This document shows, piece by piece, positions 42,798 through 51,596 of a stretch of 52,917 nucleotides of DNA. The stretch is from the NCBI GenBank assembly GCA_019311105.1, contig JAFDDA010000004.1, positions 1-52,917 of the forward strand. The letters are read 5' to 3'. A program made the translations under genes and the position numbers. The DNA comes from Deltaproteobacteria bacterium (lineage in GTDB: Bacteria; Myxococcota_A; UBA9160; JAFDDA01). The notes beneath the pieces are model-generated. The model saw only the letters and a list, made by a program, of their open reading frames with translations, searched no databases and was not told the origin of the DNA. Every line of letters begins with the position of its first letter. Within the stretch, counting starts at the first letter, position 1.

Positions 42798-44198
42798 GTG
42801 GCTTCCGAATTCTCATCTCTGGGCCTGTCGCCCTCACTCCTCGCCGTCCTGGCCGAACTAGGCCATGAGACGCCGACCCCGATCCAGGCGAAGAGCATCC
42901 CGACCTTGCTCGCCGGCAAGGATCTGATCGGCCAGTCGAAGACCGGCAGCGGCAAGACCGCGGCTTTCGGGCTGCCGATCCTCGAGAAGCTGGCGTTGGA
43001 ACGGAAGGAACTCCAGGCGCTGGTGGTCTGCCCGACCCGCGAATTGTCGGCCCAGGTGGCGCGGGAGATCCGCAAGCTCGGGCGCCGGCATCCGGGCTTG
43101 CAGGTCCTGGCCCTGGCCGGTGGCGAGCCGATCCGCCCGCAGACGAAGGCGCTGCAGCGCGGAGTCCATGTGGCGGTCGGCACCCCGGGGCGCCTCCTCG
43201 ACCACCTGAATCGCGGAAGTCTCGACACCCGGTCGGTCGCGACGGTCGTGCTCGACGAAGCGGATCGAATGCTCGACATGGGCTTCCAGGCCGACATGGA
43301 GACGATCCTTTCCGAGCTCCCGGCGCGCCGGCAGACGGTCTTCTTCTCGGCGACCTTCCCGCCGTCGATCGAGACGATGAGCGGCGCCCACCAACGCAAG
43401 GCCGTGCGCGTGACGATCGCGGAGCGCGAGCGCGCGGCTCCAGAGATCACCCAGCGGGCCCTGGTTGCGGCTCCTGACCAGAAGCAGGACGCGTTGAACT
43501 GGGTGCTCAATGAACATCCCCACGACTCCGCCCTCGTCTTCTGCAACTTCAAGGCGACGGTGGCGACCCTCGAACGCGCCTTGTCGGCCGAAGGCGCGAG
43601 CGTCGGCTGCCTGCACGGCGACCTGGAACAGTTCGATCGCGATCAGATCCTCGCGCGCTTCCGCAACCAGAGCGTCCGCATCCTGATCGCCACCGATGTC
43701 GCCGGGCGGGGGATCGACGTCGAAGGCCTCGACCTGGTCATCAACTACGAGATGCCCGGACAGGCCGAGATCTACGTCCATCGGATCGGCCGCACCGGCC
43801 GAGCCGGAAAGAGCGGGCTCGCGGTATCGCTGCTGACCGAACGCGAACTGTGGAAGCTCGAAGCCATCGAGGGCCTCACCGGCGCGCCGATCGAACGGGT
43901 GCCGAGCATCTTCCGCGGCGGAACCGATTTCGACGCCCTCGCGAAGCGGGTCGGGCAGCCCTCGACCATGGAGACGATCCTGATCTCTGGGGGTCGCAAG
44001 GACAAGGTGCGCCCGGGCGACATCCTCGGGGCGTTGACCGGCGAGGCGGGTGGGCTCGACGCCAAGGACATCGGGAAGATCGAGATCCACGACCGTCTGT
44101 CCTACGTCGCGGTCTCCCGGCGCGTCAGTCGTGCCGCGGTCAAGGGTCTCAACCAGGGGCGGATCAAAGCCCGGCGCTTTCGCGCCTCTCTCGTCTAG
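42798..44198 (+). CDS. dbpA: DEAD-box RNA helicase, DbpA-like
   Basis: A 466-residue ATP-dependent RNA helicase. The Q motif is HETPTPIQAKSIP, motif I SKTGSGKTAAF, Ia PTRELSAQV, motif II VLDEADRMLDMG, III FFSATFPP, V ATDVAGRGIDVEGLDLV and VI HRIGRTGRAGKSG. After the core, residues from about 385 (ETILISGGRKDKVRPGDILG, then EIHDRLSYVAVSRRVSRAAV) match the RNA-binding C-domain of DbpA, which recognises hairpin 92 of 23S rRNA. It probably assists large-subunit assembly. The start is GTG at 42798. Repeat copy F ends 13 bases upstream, so it is likely in the transcript leader. Confidence 0.88.
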   Translation: MASEFSSLGLSPSLLAVLAELGHETPTPIQAKSIPTLLAGKDLIGQSKTGSGKTAAFGLPILEKLALERKELQALVVCPTRELSAQVAREIRKLGRRHPGLQVLALAGGEPIRPQTKALQRGVHVAVGTPGRLLDHLNRGSLDTRSVATVVLDEADRMLDMGFQADMETILSELPARRQTVFFSATFPPSIETMSGAHQRKAVRVTIAERERAAPEITQRALVAAPDQKQDALNWVLNEHPHDSALVFCNFKATVATLERALSAEGASVGCLHGDLEQFDRDQILARFRNQSVRILIATDVAGRGIDVEGLDLVINYEMPGQAEIYVHRIGRTGRAGKSGLAVSLLTERELWKLEAIEGLTGAPIERVPSIFRGGTDFDALAKRVGQPSTMETILISGGRKDKVRPGDILGALTGEAGGLDAKDIGKIEIHDRLSYVAVSRRVSRAAVKGLNQGRIKARRFRASLV

Positions 44199-44264
44199 CC
44201 ACCCGATCGCGCCCAGATCCAGGATTGCCAGGTGCAACTCCCCTCGGAAGTTGTCAGAACCGCG

Positions 44265-44279
44265 CCTTCCCCGGGAAGG
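44265..44279. terminator. Possible bidirectional terminator hairpin
   Basis: CCTTCC (44265-44270) and GGAAGG (44274-44279) form a six-base stem with a three-base loop. It lies in the 111-base gap between the convergent helicase and VOC genes. There is no T run. Confidence 0.35.
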
Positions 44280-44309
44280 GGCAGCCGAGATTCATGAACC
44301 ACGACGCGA

Positions 44310-44879
44310 CTACTTCGCGAGGTAGCGATCGCGGTCCTGCTCGGTCGCAGGCGCATGGCGCGCACCGTCGGGCCCGAGCTCCTGGGTCCAGGCCGCGAAC
44401 TCGAGCAGGATGCCATCGGGATCGAAGAAGTAGATCGAGCGGATGAACACGTCGTCGTTCATCTCGCGACTCACCTGCCGGGGTGAGTTGTCGTGGTTGA
44501 TGACCTCGGTTACCTCGATGCCCTTGGCGATCAGCTTCTCGCGGTACTCCTCGATCCGCTCGGCGGGAACGTCGAAGGCAACGTGGTTCATCGATCCGTG
44601 CGCCGAGACCAGCGAGCGGCGATACGCCTGCGGATCGGGCGCGGCAACACCCGGAGCGGCCTCGGGGGCATCCGGAAACCAGAAGAAGGCCAGCGAATCC
44701 CCGTTGCCAATGTCGAAGAAGAAGTGCTGGCCCGTCGCCCTCGGGAGCTCGATCGTCTTGGTGAGCGGCATGCCGAGCACGTTGGTGTAGAAGTCCACCG
44801 TCCGAGCCATGTCCTTGCAGACCAGGGCCAGGTGGTTGACGCCCCGGAGCTGGAACTGCTTGTTCTCGCCGCTCGCCAT
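44310..44879 (-). CDS. VOC-family (glyoxalase/dioxygenase-like) protein
   Basis: A 189-residue single VOC protein. LRGVNHLALVCKDMARTVDF contains the first metal His, and SMNHVAFDVPAERIEEY and IYFFDPDGILLEFAAW the second His and Glu. The set H, H, E fits metal-binding VOC enzymes such as glyoxalase I or small extradiol dioxygenases. The open frame runs to 45017, but MASGENKQFQL at 44879 is the natural start and overlaps the Coq4-like stop as ATGA, so the two are co-translated. Confidence 0.85.
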   Translation of the reverse strand: MASGENKQFQLRGVNHLALVCKDMARTVDFYTNVLGMPLTKTIELPRATGQHFFFDIGNGDSLAFFWFPDAPEAAPGVAAPDPQAYRRSLVSAHGSMNHVAFDVPAERIEEYREKLIAKGIEVTEVINHDNSPRQVSREMNDDVFIRSIYFFDPDGILLEFAAWTQELGPDGARHAPATEQDRDRYLAK

Positions 44880-45601
44880 CAGGTCGTCAGCACCGGAGCG
44901 CCGGCCGAGCGCTCCTGCACGTATACGGGCGGCCGACCGACGCCCAGCTTTTCGCGGACTTCGTCGATCGGCTGCTCGAGCAACGTCTCCCAGTCCTGGT
45001 CGACCAGCCACTCGCAACGGCGTCCTCGTTCGAAGGCCGCGCGAATCAGCTTGCCTCCGTCGGAGCTCCAGCCGGTCTCGCGCAGCGCATCGAGAACCAG
45101 GTAGACGATCCCCAGATTGCGCGTCTGCGGGATGGTGAATGCGAGAACAGCCGACTCGCCCAGCAGATCGCGACCGTAGCCCGTCAGCACGTGGAACACG
45201 TCGTGGAGGTCGAGGAGCCGCTTCGAGAACAGCTCTTCGTCGCTGTTCGGCGCAGCCCGCGCCGGCCCGCCTTGGCTGAAGGCGACCTCGCTTGCGTCGG
45301 CCAGACCCTGCGCGCTGAGCTCCTCGAGCTCATACCAGTCGGCAATCGCCGCACCCAGCGAGCCGGGCGGCATCGACTTCAAGCGCGTGACGTCGTTCAG
45401 GAGCGAGAACAAGTCGCGTTTCTCGCGCAGGATCTCCCGACCCCGCGGTGAACGGCTGAACCGCTCGAACACACGCCTGCCCGAGTTGCCAGACAGCGCT
45501 CCGATCACCCGGATGGCCTGGGCGGTGTCGTCGGGGTCTTCTCGCAGCTTCTTCATGGCGCGCCGCGCCACCAACGGTCGAAGCCTGTTTTCGAACGCCA
45601 T
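44879..45601 (-). CDS. Coq4-like protein
   Basis: A 240-residue protein resembling Coq4, an organiser of ubiquinone biosynthesis in eukaryotes that also occurs in bacteria. The signature is KRLLDLHDVFHVLTGYGRDL, containing the HDxxH metal motif, followed by LLGESAVLAFTIPQTRNLG. GGGGAGGA precedes the ATG at 45601. It is coupled to the VOC gene downstream. No other ubiquinone genes are in the window. Bacterial homologues are not well characterised, so the role in quinone metabolism is inferred. Repeat copy G begins 86 bases upstream. Confidence 0.82.
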   Translation of the reverse strand: MAFENRLRPLVARRAMKKLREDPDDTAQAIRVIGALSGNSGRRVFERFSRSPRGREILREKRDLFSLLNDVTRLKSMPPGSLGAAIADWYELEELSAQGLADASEVAFSQGGPARAAPNSDEELFSKRLLDLHDVFHVLTGYGRDLLGESAVLAFTIPQTRNLGIVYLVLDALRETGWSSDGGKLIRAAFERGRRCEWLVDQDWETLLEQPIDEVREKLGVGRPPVYVQERSAGAPVLTT

Positions 45602-45686
45602 GACCGGTCCTCCCCGCCGGCCTCGCCAAAGGCGCGCCGGCGAACTCGAGAATGACGAAAGGGTCGCACAGACGGGAAGCCGAACA

Positions 45687-45768
45687 CAGATAGGGCATTC
45701 AAGCTGCGTTATCGGAGCCACGCCGGGTAGGGGCGTCCTGTCAGACCCCTGCGGGAGCCCCAACGGGC
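45687..45768 (+). repeat. Intergenic repeat copy G
   Basis: Full-length copy with a divergent centre: ACAGATAGGGCATTCAAGCT, GCGTT then ATCGGAGCC instead of the common CTTG block, an ACGCC-GGGTAGG-GGCGT hairpin, CAGACCCCTGCGGGAGCCCC and AACGGGC. It lies nine bases from the stop of the efflux outer-membrane gene. Last copy in the window. Confidence 0.83.
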
Positions 45769-45776
45769 GATCCGGC

Positions 45777-47156
45777 CTAGGGGTTCCAGCCTCCGCCGAG
45801 GGCCTTGTAGAGGGTGACGACCGCAGTCAGCGACTCGCCGAGGGTTCGCGACTCTTCGAGCTCAGCGTTGAACAGGCTTCGCTCGGATTCGAGCACTTCC
45901 AGATAGTCGACCACGCCACCGTCGTAGCGCGCCCGGGAGAGCCGGGCGGCATTGCGCGCAGCGACGACCTGACGCGTCCGAGCCTGGTGTTCTTCCCTGA
46001 GGGTCCGGACGGCGACGAGGGAATCCTCGACCTCTCGCAGCGCCTGGAGCAGGGTGCCCTCGTAGGCCCGCATCGCCTGCTCTGCGCGGGAGCGCTGGGC
46101 GTTGGCCTGGGCCTTGAGTTTTCCACTGTTGAAGATTGGCGCGAGGACCGCGCTCGCCAGGCTCCAGGCCTTTGCCTCGTTGAAGTCGATCTGGGAAAGG
46201 GTGTCGCTGGCCGTTCCAAAACCGGCGGTGAGGCTGAAGGCGGGGTAGCGGAGTGCCTCGGCGACACCGATTCGGGCGGTCTCGGCAATCAGCTGCTCTT
46301 CGGCCGCCACCACGTCCGGGCGACGCTGGAGCAGTTCCGACGGAAGGCCCGCGGGAACCTCGACGGGCAGGGCCTGGGTCTCGAGCGCGAGCCCGCGAAT
46401 GATGGGGCCGGGGTTACGGCCGAGGAGGACCCGCAGGGCGGTCTCGGTCTGTTGGACTCCGCGTTCGAAGCTTGCGGCGGCAACCTCGGCGATGGCGAGT
46501 TCGATCTGGGCCTGATTCACGTCGAGCTCGGGGACGGTGCCCTTCTCGAATCGGGCCTCGATGATGGCAAGGCTGTCGCGCCGGCCCTCGACGGTCCTGC
46601 GGGCGATGGACAACCGGGCATCCAGATCGCGGAGCTGGAGGTAGGTGTTTGCCACGTTCGCCACCAGGGTGATCGTGACGTTGCGGAAGGCGGCTTCGGT
46701 TGCGAGGAGATCTGCGCGTGCCGCTTCGGTGCTACGTGCCAGCTTTCGCCAGAGGTCGATTTCGAAGGTAAGCCCCGCCGAAACGTCGAAGCTGTCTCGG
46801 GTGCTCGTTCCCGGGGTGACCTGCTGGCTTCCCCTTCCGCGTCCGGCTCCACCCATGATGTCGATGAACGGGAACTGGTCGGCGCGGGTCACGGTGACCT
46901 GTCGTTGGGCTTCTGCCACCCGGGCGAGGGCGGCGCCCAGATCCTTGTTCTCGACCAGGGCGACCTCGACCAGCTCGCGCAGCCGGTCGTCTGCGAACAG
47001 GTCCCACCAGGGAAGGTTGGCGACGGACTCGCCAGCGGCGCCCTCACGGATGTAGTCCGGCGGCAGGTCGAGGGCCGGGCGTTCATAGTCGGGGGTGAGC
47101 GCACAGCCGGCGAGGAGTAGCAGGGCCGGAAGCGGAAACCATTGGAGCCTACGCAT
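45777..47156 (-). CDS. RND efflux outer-membrane factor, NodT/OprM-like lipoprotein
   Basis: A 459-residue outer-membrane channel of the TolC class. The N-terminal signal MRRLQWFPLPALLLLAGCAL carries a lipobox, so the mature protein starts at a lipidated Cys. Typical motifs follow: TPDYERPALDLPPDY, LPWWDLFADDRLRELVEVAL, and the repeated TolC-type coiled-coil helices around QVTVTRADQFPFIDIMG. It forms a trimer that connects with the adaptor and the RND pump to expel drugs or toxic compounds. Its ATG at 47156 overlaps the pump stop by eight bases, so all three genes are an operon in the order adaptor, pump, channel. Repeat G lies after it. Confidence 0.94.
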   Translation of the reverse strand: MRRLQWFPLPALLLLAGCALTPDYERPALDLPPDYIREGAAGESVANLPWWDLFADDRLRELVEVALVENKDLGAALARVAEAQRQVTVTRADQFPFIDIMGGAGRGRGSQQVTPGTSTRDSFDVSAGLTFEIDLWRKLARSTEAARADLLATEAAFRNVTITLVANVANTYLQLRDLDARLSIARRTVEGRRDSLAIIEARFEKGTVPELDVNQAQIELAIAEVAAASFERGVQQTETALRVLLGRNPGPIIRGLALETQALPVEVPAGLPSELLQRRPDVVAAEEQLIAETARIGVAEALRYPAFSLTAGFGTASDTLSQIDFNEAKAWSLASAVLAPIFNSGKLKAQANAQRSRAEQAMRAYEGTLLQALREVEDSLVAVRTLREEHQARTRQVVAARNAARLSRARYDGGVVDYLEVLESERSLFNAELEESRTLGESLTAVVTLYKALGGGWNP

Positions 47157-50100
47157 CGCCGGCCCCAGAGGGGGGACTACCCGGCGCCCCCGAATGGGGT
47201 GCGCTGGGTGACGGCGGCGGGGTCGGGGATTCGCTTCGGGCCACATAGCGTTCGATGATCACGAACAGGGCGGGGGTCACGAGAACACCGAGGGCCGTGG
47301 CCACGACCATTCCGCCGAACACGGTCATGCCCATCACCTTGCGAGCCTCGGCGCCGGCACCGGATGCGACGAGCAGGGGCAGGACGCCGAGGATGAAAGA
47401 GAAGGCCGTCATCAGGATCGGTCGGAATCGCTGTCGAGCCGCCTCGAGGGCCGCCTCCACCGGTGTCTTGCCCTTCTCCCGCTCGACCTTGGCGAACTCC
47501 ACGATCAGGATCGCATTCTTGGCGGCGAGCCCGATCAACATCACGAGCCCGATCTGGGCGAACACGTTGTTCACGTAGCTCTCGGAGATCAGGCGCGCGA
47601 GCCAGAGGGAGCCGATCGCGCCGAAGACCGCGATCGGGGTGCCCAGCAGTACCGACAGCGGCAGGGACCAGCTCTCGTACTGGGCGGCGAGAATCAGGAA
47701 GACGAAGAGGAGCGCCATCGCGAAGACCGCACCGCCACTGCCGGCGGCGGCCTTCTCCTGGTACGACATCGCGCTCCAGCCGTAGGACATGTCCCCGGGC
47801 AACACTTCGGCGGCGACTTCCTCGAGGGCGCCGAGGGCCTGGCTGGAACTGAAGCCTGGAGCTGCCTGGCCGGCCAGCTCCGCGGTGCGATAGAGGTTGA
47901 AGCGGTTCGTGTACTCGGGCCCCGAGTCCCGGCTGGAGGTCACCAAGGTGGACAGGGGGACCATGCCGCCTTCGGCATTGCGAACGAAGAAGAGCCGGGT
48001 GGCGTTGGCGTCCATCCGATAGTCCGGCTCGGCCTGTACGTAAACCTTGTAGAGACGGCCGAAGCGGTTGAAGTCGTTCACGTAGGCACCGCCGAGGAAG
48101 GCCCCGATCGTGGTGTTCACGTCCGACAGCGAGACGCCGAGCTTCAAGGCCTTGGCGTTGTCGATGTCCATGAAGACTTGGGGGGTCCCGGCGCGGTAGA
48201 GGCTGTAAGCCCCCTGGATCTCGGGTCGGGCGTTGGCCGCCTGGGCAAACAGGCCGACTTGCTCGGCGAGGTACGTGGGCGGCTGCCCGCTGCGATCCTG
48301 AAGCATCATGGAGAAGCCGGAGCCGGTGCCGAGGCCGGGGATGGCCGGAGGCCCGAACGCGAAGGCTGCACCCGTCTTCACACGCGCCGCGAACTGGGCA
48401 TTCAGCCTCCGGACGACTTCCCGGGCATGGTCTTGGGGTTCCGGTCGGAGGTCCCAGTCCTGGAGTTGGATGAAGATGAATCCGGCGTTCGGCTGGATCG
48501 TCCCGGAGAGCATGCTGTAGCCGGCGACGGAGGTTGCATTTTGTACCGCGCTCATCTCGCCGACGATCGACTCGAGCTGCTTCAGGGTCTCGTTCGTCCG
48601 CTGGAGGGAGGAGGCGTCGGGCAGCAACACCGTCGCCATCACGTAACCCTGATCTTCTTCGGGGACGAAGCCGGCGGGGACGATTCCGAAGAGCGTGACG
48701 ACCCCGAATATCATGACGACGAGGAGTGCGCCCGCTCGCCAGACTTGGGCCGTGAAGAAGTCGGCGAGGACCATGAAGCGATTCGTCAACCACTCGAGGC
48801 CGCGATTGAAGACGGCGAAGAAGCGGTCGAAGATGCTCTTGGTCTCGCCCGGGGGCTTCAGCAGCATCGCGGCCAGGGCGGGGCTCAGGGTCAAGGCATT
48901 GATGGAGGAGATGGCCACCGAGATCGCGATCGTGATCGCGAACTGCTGGTAGAGCCGCCCGGTGATCCCGCCCATGGCCGCGACCGGGACGAAGACCGCG
49001 ATGAGGGCGAGGGAGGTGGCGACGATCGGGCCCGACACCTCGCGCATCGAGGCGATGGTCGCCTCTCGCGGGGCCATGCCTTCCTGCATCTTCGTGGTGA
49101 CGGCTTCGACGACCACGATGGCGTCATCGACCACGGTTCCGATCGCGAGTACGAGGCCTAGGAGGGACAGGGTGTTGATGGAGAAGCCGAGCAAAGGGAA
49201 GACCGCGAGGGTTCCGATCAGCGAAACGGGAACCGTCAAGGTGGGGATCAGGGTCGCGCGGGCGTTCTGGAGGAAGATGTAGACGACCAGGATGACCAGG
49301 AAGACGGCCTGGAAGAGGGTGATCACGATCTCGCGTATGCCGGCGGTGATCGGCTTCGTCGTATCGAGGGAGACGACGTACTCCACGTCGTCGGGGAACC
49401 GTTCGGACAACCGCTCCAAGGTGGCGAAGACTTCTTCCGCGACGGCGAGCCCGTTTGCGTCCGGCAGCTGGAAGATCTGGATCACCGCGGCAGAGTTTCC
49501 ATCGAGCCGCATCTTCAACAGGTAGTTCTGGGTGCCGAGTTCGATCTGTGCGACGTCCCGCAGGAGGACCTGGGAGCCGTCGGAGTTCGAGCGGACCACG
49601 ACGGCGCCGAACTCTTCCGGGGTCTCGAAGCGTCCGGCGGTCTTGACCGTGTAGGTGAAGTCGGTCCCTGGCGGTGCCGGTGCGCCGCCGATCTGGCCCG
49701 CCGGAACGAGCACGTTCTGCTGCTGGATCGCGTCCGTGATGTCCGGGACGGTGAGGTTGAGCTTTGCGAGCTGGTCGGGCTTGATCCAGACGCGCATCGC
49801 GTACTCGCTGATGCTGCCGCCGATCACCTCGGCCTGCCCGACGCCCCGGATGCGGGCAAGCTCGTCGATCATGTTCAGCGTCGAGAAGTTGGTGAGGAAC
49901 TCGTCGTCGTAGGTCCCGTTCGGCGACACGACGGAGATCAGCAGGAGGGGGAAGGAGAGCTTCTTCTTGACCGTCACCCCGAGGCGCTTGACCTCCTCGG
50001 GGAGCGACGCCTGCGCCTCGGAGACCCGGTTCTGGGTAAGGACGTTCGCCATGTCGAGGTTCGTGCCCACTTCGAACGAAACGTCGAGGCCCATGCGCCC

Positions 50101-50355
50101 GTCGCTCGAGTTCGTGGACTTCATGTAGATCATGCCCTCGACGCCGTTCACCTTCTGTTCGACGGGGGTCGCGACCGATTGCTCCACGGCCACGGCGTTC
50201 GCGCCGGTGTAGGTGGCCGAGACGTTGACGACGGGGGGTGTGATATCGGGGTACTGGGCGATCGGCAGCCGCCCCAGGGCAACGAGGCCCAGGATCACGG
50301 TCACGATCGCGATGACCATGGCGACGATGGGGCGGCGGACGAAGAACTCGGACAC
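47149..50355 (-). CDS. RND efflux pump inner-membrane permease (AcrB/MexB-like, HAE1)
   Basis: A 1068-residue pump with twelve membrane helices and two large periplasmic loops. It starts MSEFFVRRPIVAMVIAIVTV, the standard opening of the hydrophobe/amphiphile exporter family. The helix 4 proton-relay aspartates are in GTVVDDAIVVVEAV, and QEGMAPREATIASM follows. The second half shows LLFVFLILAAQYESWSLPLS and GLAAKNAILIVEFAK. It exports drugs or lipophilic compounds against the proton gradient. The C-terminus is a long Pro/Ser/Gly-rich tail. It begins three bases after the adaptor stop. Confidence 0.96.
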   Translation of the reverse strand: MSEFFVRRPIVAMVIAIVTVILGLVALGRLPIAQYPDITPPVVNVSATYTGANAVAVEQSVATPVEQKVNGVEGMIYMKSTNSSDGRMGLDVSFEVGTNLDMANVLTQNRVSEAQASLPEEVKRLGVTVKKKLSFPLLLISVVSPNGTYDDEFLTNFSTLNMIDELARIRGVGQAEVIGGSISEYAMRVWIKPDQLAKLNLTVPDITDAIQQQNVLVPAGQIGGAPAPPGTDFTYTVKTAGRFETPEEFGAVVVRSNSDGSQVLLRDVAQIELGTQNYLLKMRLDGNSAAVIQIFQLPDANGLAVAEEVFATLERLSERFPDDVEYVVSLDTTKPITAGIREIVITLFQAVFLVILVVYIFLQNARATLIPTLTVPVSLIGTLAVFPLLGFSINTLSLLGLVLAIGTVVDDAIVVVEAVTTKMQEGMAPREATIASMREVSGPIVATSLALIAVFVPVAAMGGITGRLYQQFAITIAISVAISSINALTLSPALAAMLLKPPGETKSIFDRFFAVFNRGLEWLTNRFMVLADFFTAQVWRAGALLVVMIFGVVTLFGIVPAGFVPEEDQGYVMATVLLPDASSLQRTNETLKQLESIVGEMSAVQNATSVAGYSMLSGTIQPNAGFIFIQLQDWDLRPEPQDHAREVVRRLNAQFAARVKTGAAFAFGPPAIPGLGTGSGFSMMLQDRSGQPPTYLAEQVGLFAQAANARPEIQGAYSLYRAGTPQVFMDIDNAKALKLGVSLSDVNTTIGAFLGGAYVNDFNRFGRLYKVYVQAEPDYRMDANATRLFFVRNAEGGMVPLSTLVTSSRDSGPEYTNRFNLYRTAELAGQAAPGFSSSQALGALEEVAAEVLPGDMSYGWSAMSYQEKAAAGSGGAVFAMALLFVFLILAAQYESWSLPLSVLLGTPIAVFGAIGSLWLARLISESYVNNVFAQIGLVMLIGLAAKNAILIVEFAKVEREKGKTPVEAALEAARQRFRPILMTAFSFILGVLPLLVASGAGAEARKVMGMTVFGGMVVATALGVLVTPALFVIIERYVARSESPTPPPSPSAPHSGAPGSPPSGAGDA

Positions 50356-50358
50356 GTT

Positions 50359-51519
50359 TCAGGCCCCGGACGGTTCCGCGGATCCGACGATGTTCCCGAG
50401 CTCGTCGAGGGCGGTGGAAACGCCGGTCACGGTCATGCCGTCCTTCAGCTTCTGGAGCCCTTCGAGCGCGATCTGGTCGCCGGGTTGGAGTCCCTTCTCG
50501 ACGATCCGGAATCGGTCGACACGAGGTCCGAGCTCGATGTCGCGCATCGAGACCACGCCTTCCGCAGACACGACGAAGATCCGATAACTGCCCTGGATCT
50601 CGTTCACGGCGCGCCCGGGTACGAGAAGCGCACCCTTCCTCTCGCCGATCACCGCGGTCACCCGCGCGAACTGGCCGGCCAGTACGACCCGGTCGGGGTT
50701 GGGGAAGTCGGCTTCCAGGGTGAAGGTGCCGGTCGCGGCGTCGATGGCGGCGTCCGTCCCGACAATCCGCCCGCGATGCTCGTGCATCGTCCCATCCGCG
50801 AGGGTGAGTTCGAGTCCGGGGCCCTCGGTGTCCTCGCCGGCCCGCGCTGCGATCCGTCGGGCGATCTTGAGGTAGTTGCGTTCGTCGATGGCGAAGCGGA
50901 CCCGGATCGGATCGATCTTCGAGACGTAGTTGAGCAGCGAGTTCACCCCGGCCCCTACGTATTCGCCGATCCGGACCTCGGTGATTCCGATCCGGCCGCC
51001 GACCGGCGCGAAGACCTTCGTGTAGCCGAGTTCGATCTCTGCCTGCTCCCGTTGTGCGCGTGCGGCCTGACGTTTCCCGAGGGCAGCCTCATATTGGGCA
51101 ACGGCGGAGTCGAGATCCTGCTGACTGACGGCGTGCATCTCCGCGAGGGGCCGGATGCGGTCGAGGTCCGCGCGGGCCTTCGCGACGGCGGTGACTGCCT
51201 CGGCCACGTGGCCATCGGCCTCGGCGACCTTGGCCTCGAAGGGGCGGGGATCGATGGAGTAGAGCAGCTGACCCTTCTCGACGGTGCGGCCCTCTTTGAA
51301 GTGCATGCCGTCGAGGAATCCGTCGACCCGCGCTCGGATCGGGATGTCGATCGAGCCACGGGTTTCGCCGACCATCTCGAGGGTGACCGGTTGATCCCGC
51401 TGCACGACCGATGTCACTGCGATCTCGGGAGGCGGGGGCGGAGGCGGTGCCTCCTCTGCACAGCCAAGGCTGATCCCGAGTGCCATCCAGACCGAAAAAT
51501 GCCGAAGCGGTTTCGCCAT
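50359..51519 (-). CDS. RND efflux periplasmic adaptor lipoprotein (membrane fusion protein)
   Basis: A 386-residue membrane fusion protein, first gene of the efflux operon. The signal ends in a lipobox (LGISLGCAEE), so it is anchored in the inner membrane. RGSIDIPIRARVDGFL is the biotinyl-lipoyl-like half, the coiled-coil hairpin spans about residues 95-155 (FEAKVAEADGHVAEAVTAVA, then QAARAQREQAEIELGYTKVF) and GGRIGITEVRIGEYV the second lipoyl half; the beta-barrel and membrane-proximal parts follow (TGTFTLEADFPNPDRVVLAG, GDQIALEGLQKLKDGMTVTG). It links the pump to the outer channel. The 77 bases to the divergent ion-channel gene hold its promoter. No regulator gene is adjacent. Confidence 0.95.
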   Translation of the reverse strand: MAKPLRHFSVWMALGISLGCAEEAPPPPPPPEIAVTSVVQRDQPVTLEMVGETRGSIDIPIRARVDGFLDGMHFKEGRTVEKGQLLYSIDPRPFEAKVAEADGHVAEAVTAVAKARADLDRIRPLAEMHAVSQQDLDSAVAQYEAALGKRQAARAQREQAEIELGYTKVFAPVGGRIGITEVRIGEYVGAGVNSLLNYVSKIDPIRVRFAIDERNYLKIARRIAARAGEDTEGPGLELTLADGTMHEHRGRIVGTDAAIDAATGTFTLEADFPNPDRVVLAGQFARVTAVIGERKGALLVPGRAVNEIQGSYRIFVVSAEGVVSMRDIELGPRVDRFRIVEKGLQPGDQIALEGLQKLKDGMTVTGVSTALDELGNIVGSAEPSGA

Positions 51520-51596
51520 TGCTTCAGTCTACCCTGACTCGGCATTGCATCGGCTGCATTCCGGGTATGATGGCCGCCCGGAGGGAAAACGGCTCG

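Noticed and set aside
15933..45768. Repeats as integron attC sites
   Set aside because: Uniform orientation fits, but the flanking genes run in both directions, the spacing is several kilobases, no integrase is seen, and GTTRRRY/RYYYAAC core sites were not found at the ends.
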